Source of the DNA: DATGEP01 sp035310125
GTDB lineage: Bacteria > Chloroflexota > Ktedonobacteria > Ktedonobacterales > JADMIN01
DNA: 27,769 nucleotides
Assembly (NCBI GenBank): GCA_035310125.1
Contig: DATGEP010000103.1
Location: 1 to 27,769 of the forward strand
Direction of reading: 5' to 3'
Positions 22,881 through 27,769 of this stretch are shown in pieces. The notes under the pieces are model-generated. The model had not been told where the DNA came from. It made no database searches and was given only the letters and a program-made list of their open reading frames with translations. Position numbers and translations under genes: made by a program. The stretch's first letter is position 1; each line of letters begins with the position of its first letter.

Positions 22881-23555
22881 ATGCCTGGGAGCGACGGATC
22901 AGGTGCCGACGAGCCGAAGGGGAAAAGCGGCACCACGTTAGCGCAGACTGGCGAGGCCACGCGCTCGTTCGTGCCCAAGACGGAGCAGCAGATCCAGGCC
23001 GTCCATGTCGGGGAGCTACAGCCGCTGACCGGGCCGATCCAGGTTGTTGATTATGATCCTGAGTGGCCCCGGCTCTTCGAGCGCGAGGCCACGCGCATCC
23101 GGGCCACGCTCGGCGACCGGGTGCGGTTGCTGGAACATGCTGGCTCGACCTCGGTGCCGGGGCTGGCGGCCAAACCAAGAATAGATATGGTGCTCGTAGT
23201 GGCGAGCTCGGCGGACGAGGCGGCCTACGTTCCAGCCCTGGAAGCGGCGGGCTATGTGCTGCGAATTCGCGAGCCGGAGTGGTACGAGCACCGCGTGCTC
23301 AAGGGTCCGGACGTGGATATCAATCTGCATGTGTTCTCGCCGGGGTGCTCCGAGGTCGAGCGGATGCTGTGCTTTCGCGACTGGCTGCGCGTCAACGCGG
23401 CGGATCGCCAACTGTACGAGCGCACCAAGCGGGAGCTGGCGCGCGGGGACTGGAAGTACACGCAGAACTACGCCGACGCCAAGACGGCGGTGGTCGAGGA
23501 GATTCTGGCGCGAGCGCGGCGAGCTGATGGTGGCGATGCGGCGGCTGGCGGCTAA
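22881..23555 (+). CDS. GrpB/UPF0157 family protein (nucleotidyltransferase fold)
   Basis: 224 residues from ATG 22881 after a strong GAGAGGAGAG site. Residues from about 53 match the GrpB family: VVDYDPEWPRLFEREATRI, LLEHAGSTSVPGLAAKPRIDMVLVV with the GSTSVPGLAAKP/xID signature, then REPEWYEHRVLKG, VDINLHVFSPG and LCFRDWLRVN...YERTKRELA. The family has a nucleotidyltransferase-like fold, and its cellular role is poorly known. The first ~40 residues are a polar extension not usual in the family. It is separated from the LLM gene by a palindrome and so is probably transcribed on its own. Confidence 0.88.
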   Translation: MPGSDGSGADEPKGKSGTTLAQTGEATRSFVPKTEQQIQAVHVGELQPLTGPIQVVDYDPEWPRLFEREATRIRATLGDRVRLLEHAGSTSVPGLAAKPRIDMVLVVASSADEAAYVPALEAAGYVLRIREPEWYEHRVLKGPDVDINLHVFSPGCSEVERMLCFRDWLRVNAADRQLYERTKRELARGDWKYTQNYADAKTAVVEEILARARRADGGDAAAGG

Positions 23556-23989
23556 GGAGCAGCATGGGCCTCGCATCCCGCTTACGCTCATTTCATTCCG
23601 CGTCCGGTCGCTGCAACTCGCGCTGGCGGCCATCAGGTCCTCTTGGATATGGGGGCGGGCGCGGCAGGCAGCGCCCCTACAGCAGGCGGCGGGTCCGCCG
23701 GTATTCCTAACAACGCCAGAAATGGACGGCGCACGCGACGGAAGGCGCGCGGAAGCCCAGTGAGCGCCGATTTTTCATGACGAAGCAGCGCAGGCTCATG
23801 TGCGCCATCTTTACAGGATTGATTTTCCCGCTCCCATGATGCCGTTCCCTCGGCGCGCCGCATGGCAACATCCAATCGGTCGCGGCCGGTGTATGGAATG
23901 AGTGGATGACGACGATCACGCCAGTGATACGGACCGCCATCCAGGTACGGCCAAGCGTTTGCGGCGTACACATGATGAGGAGTTTAGCC
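23556..23989. other. Gene-free gap with one family A palindrome
   Basis: 434 bp without a supported gene. Open frames on both strands lack ribosome sites and recognisable motifs. The only structure seen is the palindrome at 23657-23680. Confidence 0.5.
23657..23680 (-). repeat. Family A palindrome
   Basis: GGGCGC-ggcaggca-GCGCCC followed by CTAC, identical to the unit at 21620. Confidence 0.75.
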
Positions 23990-24742
23990 ATGTCCGACGA
24001 AACCCAGCAGCCAGATGCGCAGCGCATCGAGAACCTGTTGACACCCGTTGATTTCTTCCGGCCGGTAGCCACCCGGCGCAAGTTCCTCAGCCGAATGCTC
24101 GCGGCTGGAGGCGGTGTGGCGGTGGGTAGCGTCATCGGTGGCCGTGTGCTGAGTCGCAGCCAGGTGGCGCATGCAGCCGTGGCGACGGCTGATCCCGTCA
24201 CGGCTTTTGGCAACGCGGCGGTAGGCGCCGAGCGCATCGCCGTGGCATTCTACAGCAACGCCCTCGGTGTCCAATCCCAGTATGGTGTCGCCGGCGACAT
24301 CGCCAGGAGCACGTTACTCAATAGCGGGCACCGGATATACTTTGAGGGGGCGCAGAATCAGGAGCAGCAGCATCAGAACACGCTCGTCAGTCTTGGGCTG
24401 AGCTTTCCGTTCAGCGTTTTCGAGTTCCCCAGCGGCACATTCGGGAGCGCGTCCGCGATGCTGGCGTTCGGCGAGCAGCTAGAGGGCATCTTCATCGGCG
24501 CCTACCTGGGGGCAATCAAGGTCGCCGCCGCCGCGACCAATGTGTTCATTGCCGAGGCCGCCGCACAGATTGTCGGCGTGGAGTGTGAGCACCGCGTGCT
24601 CATCCGTGACATCGAAATGGATAGTCTGCCTAACAATCGCGTGTTCGAAGGCAACCTCTCGTCCAACGGCTCAACGGTCTACGCAACTGCCGACGATGCC
24701 GTCAATGCGCTCCTCGCGCTGGGCATCAAGCCCATCAGCTAG
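23990..24742 (+). CDS. Tat-exported ferritin-like domain protein
   Basis: 250 residues from ATG 23990, with GATGAGGAG just upstream. The longer frame from 23906 is not supported. TRRKFLSRM (28-36) followed by a Gly/Ala/Val core is a twin-arginine signal. The mature part is a four-helix ferritin-like bundle with the di-iron ligand pattern complete: Glu81 in GAERIA, Glu125-x2-His128 in NQEQQH, Glu165 in QLEGIF and Glu198-x2-His201 in VECEH. It resembles the exported ferritin-like (Ferritin_2 type) family, whose role in most bacteria is not established. Export in folded form fits a pre-loaded metal site. It is a single gene ending in a clear terminator. Confidence 0.85.
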   Translation: MSDETQQPDAQRIENLLTPVDFFRPVATRRKFLSRMLAAGGGVAVGSVIGGRVLSRSQVAHAAVATADPVTAFGNAAVGAERIAVAFYSNALGVQSQYGVAGDIARSTLLNSGHRIYFEGAQNQEQQHQNTLVSLGLSFPFSVFEFPSGTFGSASAMLAFGEQLEGIFIGAYLGAIKVAAAATNVFIAEAAAQIVGVECEHRVLIRDIEMDSLPNNRVFEGNLSSNGSTVYATADDAVNALLALGIKPIS

Positions 24743-24802
24743 CCGGGTGGCGGGCGCTGGGCCAACGGTCCAGCGCACCCGCGCTTGTGCTCACCTATCC
24801 CG

Positions 24803-24828
24803 GCCGCCCGATTCACCAATCGGGCGGC
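24803..24828 (+). terminator. Rho-independent terminator after the ferritin-like gene
   Basis: GCCGCCCGATT-cacc-AATCGGGCGGC, an 11-bp perfect stem with a 4-base loop, followed by TTTCGTGT. Confidence 0.85.
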
Positions 24829-24853
24829 TTTCGTGTGATGCGCCGTGATGCGC

Positions 24854-26092
24854 TTAGAGATGGGTCTGGTAGTGCCAGGTGCCTTTGAGGTCGCAGGTGT
24901 ACAGGCTGTAGGCGAGGGCGGTGGTGTTGTCGCCGTTGACGTCAAACGCGAAGGTGCCGGTGATGCCGGGATATTTCGTGGCGGCGACGGCGGCGCGGAC
25001 GGCGGCGCGGGTGACGGGCTGGCCGCCGGTGAGCAGCGCCTTGATAGCGGTGATCTCGTCCATCGCGGCATCGTAGGCGATGGCGCTTTGGGGAAGCAGA
25101 TCCTGGTTGGGATAGGCGGATTGGTAGGCCGAGGTGAAGGTTTTGGCGCTGGCGATGGTCGAGAGGTCGGGCGCGGGAAGGATAGCGCTGGTGTAGGCGG
25201 CAGCGGGAACGACGCCAACGGTGGCGCTCCAGGTGGGATCACCGGCAATGGGGCCGACGGTGAGGATGGGGAGCTGCGGGACACCGGTGAGGGTGAGGGT
25301 GGAGCGCAGGTCGGCACCGGGAGCGATGCCGCCGGCAAAGAAGACGGCGTCGGGCGCAGCTTCGACGATGGCGGAGACGATGGTCTGGGCGTTGTCCTGT
25401 GGGTCGGCGGTCAGCGACTTCTGCCCGGCGACAGCGCCGTGTTTGACGACGAGCTCCTGCTTGAAGGCGGCGGCGAGCGCTTTGCCGGAGGGAGTGCTGT
25501 CGTCTACGATGAAGATGGTATGCGCGGCGAGACCATGCGCGGAGGCGGGCGCAACCGCGAGGTCGGCGGCGACTTTGCCGGCGGCGTTGTCGGTTTGGGG
25601 TGCGCGGAAGAAGACGTTGGGCTTGCCTGTGGGGTGAAGCTGAGCGAAGGTGAGACCTTCGGTGGTGGCCTGGCCGGACTGGGTGAGGCCGGGCAGGGTC
25701 GCGGTGGGGCTGATGGTGGTGATGCCGTTCTGCTCGACGACGGGGAGCATGGCGGCGGCGGTCTGGCTATCGAAGGGGCCAACGATGCCCATGACATGGG
25801 AGTCGGCGGCAAGGGAGGATGCGGCTTCGTCACCGGGGAGGCTCGCCTCATCTATGGTGGTGAGGGTGAGCGTGTAGCCGTTGGGAAGGGAGGCGTTCTG
25901 TGTGACGGCGAGGGCGACGGCGCGCTGCATGGCGGCGCCGACGGCGGCATCGGCGCCGGAGGCGGGGAAGATCACCGCCAGGGTGAGGGTTTTGTCGGGC
26001 CGCGCTGCGGGCGCACAGGCGGAGAGCCAGATGCCGAGAAGCAACACGAGTAACGGTGCGAGCCGCCATGCTCTGCGCGATATGGGGGTCAC
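24854..26092 (-). CDS. Lipoprotein substrate-binding protein, LivK/Peripla_BP_6 type
   Basis: 412 residues from GTG 26092, chosen because AAGGAG lies 9 bases upstream. ATG 26119 would put the ribosome site inside the gene. RRAWRLAPLLVLLLGIWLSAC is a lipoprotein signal with lipobox LSAC. The mature part begins LTLAVIFPASGADAAVGAAMQRAVALAV and runs through VMGIVGPFDSQTAAAMLPVVEQNGITTISPTAT, the typical type I periplasmic binding fold for branched-chain amino acids or similar ligands. FFRAPQTDNAAG and IFIVDDSTPSGKALA mark the second lobe. No permease or ATPase gene adjoins it, so it is an orphan receptor, working either with a remote transporter or as a sensor. The ligand is unknown. Confidence 0.88.
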   Translation of the reverse strand: MTPISRRAWRLAPLLVLLLGIWLSACAPAARPDKTLTLAVIFPASGADAAVGAAMQRAVALAVTQNASLPNGYTLTLTTIDEASLPGDEAASSLAADSHVMGIVGPFDSQTAAAMLPVVEQNGITTISPTATLPGLTQSGQATTEGLTFAQLHPTGKPNVFFRAPQTDNAAGKVAADLAVAPASAHGLAAHTIFIVDDSTPSGKALAAAFKQELVVKHGAVAGQKSLTADPQDNAQTIVSAIVEAAPDAVFFAGGIAPGADLRSTLTLTGVPQLPILTVGPIAGDPTWSATVGVVPAAAYTSAILPAPDLSTIASAKTFTSAYQSAYPNQDLLPQSAIAYDAAMDEITAIKALLTGGQPVTRAAVRAAVAATKYPGITGTFAFDVNGDNTTALAYSLYTCDLKGTWHYQTHL

Positions 26093-26177
26093 AGTAGGCC
26101 GCTCCTTTTTATGTGCCATTGATGTCGCATTCGCGTTGTATGCTCCGCATGCAGGTCGTCGAGGGCGTCATGGCCGC

Positions 26178-27227
26178 TCACTGGTAGGAGATAAAGAGGG
26201 GCTGCGGGAAAATCTGCATCACCTGTTGGGGTGTTTGCGGCTGGGCGACCCCGTTGGGATCAATATCGTAAGAACAGCCAGTGTCGCAGTAGTGGAAGAA
26301 GAGCTTGTAGCCGCCGTATTGGAGCAGGTCTTGCTGCACGAATGCCTGGTAATCACCAAGCTTGTTGTCATAGCCGCCAAAGCCGTCCGATTGGAGGACG
26401 AGCGAGACGTTGGGGTTGAAATGAATATTGCTCTTATCGGGCAGCACGGCAGGGTTCCACTGGTGGACGATCAGCACCTTGCGAGGCAGATGGTTCTGCA
26501 GGGAGATTTGGGCTAACTCATCGCTGGCCCAGTTGATCTCGCTGGCATTCATCCAGCCGAGGCAGCAGGGATAGCCCTGGGCATCGGCGTACCCCTGGGG
26601 ATTATCGGGGAAGTGGAACTCCGTGTCCAGCGCCAGCTCGACAAAGGCGTATTTCTGTAGGTAGGGTAGCATGTGATTCATGACGGCATCCTTCACCGGC
26701 TCGGTGCCTAGCTGGACATCGAGGAAGAGCAGCAGGTTGCGTTGCTGGCAGTAGGTGACGAACGCTTGCAAATCGGGGTCATTGGGCCAGGAGCTGCAAT
26801 AGCGCGGAAAAGCGCTGCAAGGCTGGATGGAGTTGATGACGAGGTCAATGCCGAGCTTGACGGGATGGGTGGGGTCGAGCGCGGCGTATTGCTGGCCGAG
26901 CTGTTGTAGCTGCGGTAAGAACGTGTCGAGCATGTCCACGGTGGAGGCAGGCCCATTGGGCGGACCGCCGCCGAGGATGCCATAGGCGGCGACGATGCGG
27001 TTGTCGGGCAGCGGCGCGCCGACACTGGGATCGAATGGTTTGGTCGCGACGAAGGTGACGGCGCCGCTGGCTGCTTTGCCGGACTGCCCAGATGAGGGGG
27101 GTGCGGCGGAGATGGGAGAGGCACAGCCGGTAAGCAGGACCAGCGCGATCAATGCGGGCGCGAGGAGCGTGCGGAGATGGCGCATGGTTGGGATGCGTCG
27201 GGATTGTACTGGTCGCGCGAATGGCAT
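26178..27227 (-). CDS. Lipoprotein of unknown function, possible TIM-barrel-like fold
   Basis: 349 residues from ATG 27227, with GGGGAG upstream. The frame reaches 27287 without a ribosome site. Lipobox LLTGC follows a hydrophobic run (ALIALVLLTGC). The mature part alternates strands and helices: NRIVAAYGILGG, VKLGIDLVINS, NLLLFLDVQLGT, FVELALDTEFHFP, RKVLIVHQWNPAV, VSLVLQSDGFGG, YKLFFHYCDTGC. Repeated hydrophobic strands each ended by acidic residues suggest a TIM barrel like that of glycosidase-type proteins, but I cannot name the family. Several Cys (CSAFPRYC, PCCLG, CDTGC) could form disulfides outside the cell. It lies 85 bp upstream of the binding-protein gene on the same strand, so co-transcription is likely. 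Confidence 0.7.
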   Translation of the reverse strand: MPFARPVQSRRIPTMRHLRTLLAPALIALVLLTGCASPISAAPPSSGQSGKAASGAVTFVATKPFDPSVGAPLPDNRIVAAYGILGGGPPNGPASTVDMLDTFLPQLQQLGQQYAALDPTHPVKLGIDLVINSIQPCSAFPRYCSSWPNDPDLQAFVTYCQQRNLLLFLDVQLGTEPVKDAVMNHMLPYLQKYAFVELALDTEFHFPDNPQGYADAQGYPCCLGWMNASEINWASDELAQISLQNHLPRKVLIVHQWNPAVLPDKSNIHFNPNVSLVLQSDGFGGYDNKLGDYQAFVQQDLLQYGGYKLFFHYCDTGCSYDIDPNGVAQPQTPQQVMQIFPQPLFISYQ

Positions 27228-27549
27228 GAGTGTCTCCCCTGCTGTGTGATTCTCCGGCAGTGTAGCGCGGTGGTGGCGGGTGGTCAAGCAAACGGGTACG
27301 AGTGGACATCCTTGGACATAACACGCGAGGCGACGGGATACGGTAACGGGAGACGGTTACGCAGGTTTGGGGTTGGAGAGCGGCGCCTTCATCTGTTTTG
27401 ACGAGGCGCCGCCGAAGTCACCCAACGAGAAAGGGCAGCCTGCCTTCTCTAGCATGTGCGAACGCTATGGAAGCCTCGCTAGCGATCAAGCTGGCGTATA
27501 GGTGGCGCAGTTTGCCCGCAGTGTACCGCATACGGGTGGGATGGTGCGC
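27228..27549. other. Gene-free gap with two hairpins
   Basis: 322 bp without a supported gene. GCGGCGCCT (27380-27388) pairs with AGGCGCCGC (27404-27412). An imperfect GAGAAAGGGCAG/CTGCCTTCTC hairpin at 27427-27449 may end the minus-strand transcript coming from 27550. Confidence 0.45.
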
Positions 27550-27769
27550 TCATAGCTCGCCGCCGTCGTCGGTGGGGCTGGCCTCGGCTGAGCGGAGGGT
27601 GCGGGCGAGGTCGAAGGGGTCGGTGGCGACGACGCTGCTGCCGAACAGCTCCAGGGCGGCGATGTCGGAGGTGGATGAGAGGAGGTTGCCGCGATCTACA
27701 AAGCGGGCGACGATGGGGAAATCATTCCAATCGGCGGCCTGGGCATCGGAACTGGAGAATGGAGGGCCG
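27550..27769 (-). CDS. C-terminal part of an unidentified protein (5' end outside window)
   Basis: An open minus-strand frame enters from the window edge and stops at TGA 27552-27550, giving 72 residues. The readable part includes DWNDFPIVARFVDRGNLL, STSDIAALELFGSSVVATDP and a polar acidic tail ending DDGGEL. Codon use is GC-rich at the third position, as in real neighbours. I do not recognise the family. Confidence 0.5.
   Translation of the reverse strand, partial: GPPFSSSDAQAADWNDFPIVARFVDRGNLLSSTSDIAALELFGSSVVATDPFDLARTLRSAEASPTDDGGEL

Noticed and set aside
24845..26053. Plus-strand frame of 402 codons, Gly-rich
   Set aside because: It is the shadow of the LivK-type lipoprotein. The Gly/Asp/Val pattern is what an Ala/Pro/Thr-rich gene gives on the other strand.

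Overview
The window is GC-rich DNA carrying about 20 chromosomal genes and no tRNA or rRNA that I could see. Several features fit a Chloroflexota-type bacterium (Ktedonobacteria or Thermomicrobia-like): an Rv1855c-type F420-dependent oxidoreductase, a PolX with a PHP domain, a tail-anchored serine/threonine kinase, an M29 aminopeptidase, FGE-fold proteins, and intergenic DNA full of short palindromes. This placement is an inference from gene content.

Layout. (1) 1-2969 is the most unusual part: a TIR-TPR-FGE fusion (5' end outside the window) whose C-terminus looks like the variable region of a diversity-generating retroelement (DGR), followed by a DGR-like reverse transcriptase cut off at its fourth motif. 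I find no template repeat in the window. (2) 2900-3560 is a repeat field that begins where the reverse transcriptase breaks down. (3) 3648-6939 holds a secreted alpha/beta hydrolase and a divergent acyl-CoA synthetase. (4) 7107-10547 is a tight four-gene operon: a ParA/MinD-like ATPase without ParB, two DUF4870/Tic20-like membrane proteins and a LapA-like coiled-coil membrane protein. (5) 10616-13202 is a MarR regulator divergent from a DrrA/DrrB-type efflux pump. recX follows after a 15-bp inverted repeat. (6) On the minus strand, a small putative zinc protein, polX and an M29 aminopeptidase form a likely operon (17670 to 14164). (7) 17899-19753 holds a tail-anchored kinase facing a second C-terminally anchored protein. 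(8) 19754-21834 is mostly repeats, including a 103-bp MITE-like element, around one orphan gene with a possible PD-(D/E)XK core. (9) 21835-24742 holds an LLM oxidoreductase, a GrpB-family protein and a Tat-exported ferritin-like protein. (10) 24854-27227 holds two minus-strand lipoproteins, and the window ends inside another minus-strand gene.

Three short palindromic or direct-repeat families are spread through the non-coding DNA, and one copy lies in frame inside the TIR-FGE gene. The strongest candidates for something new are the apparently stranded DGR attached to a TIR effector, the ParB-less ParA/membrane-protein operon, and the hairpin families that keep a short motif while their stems vary.
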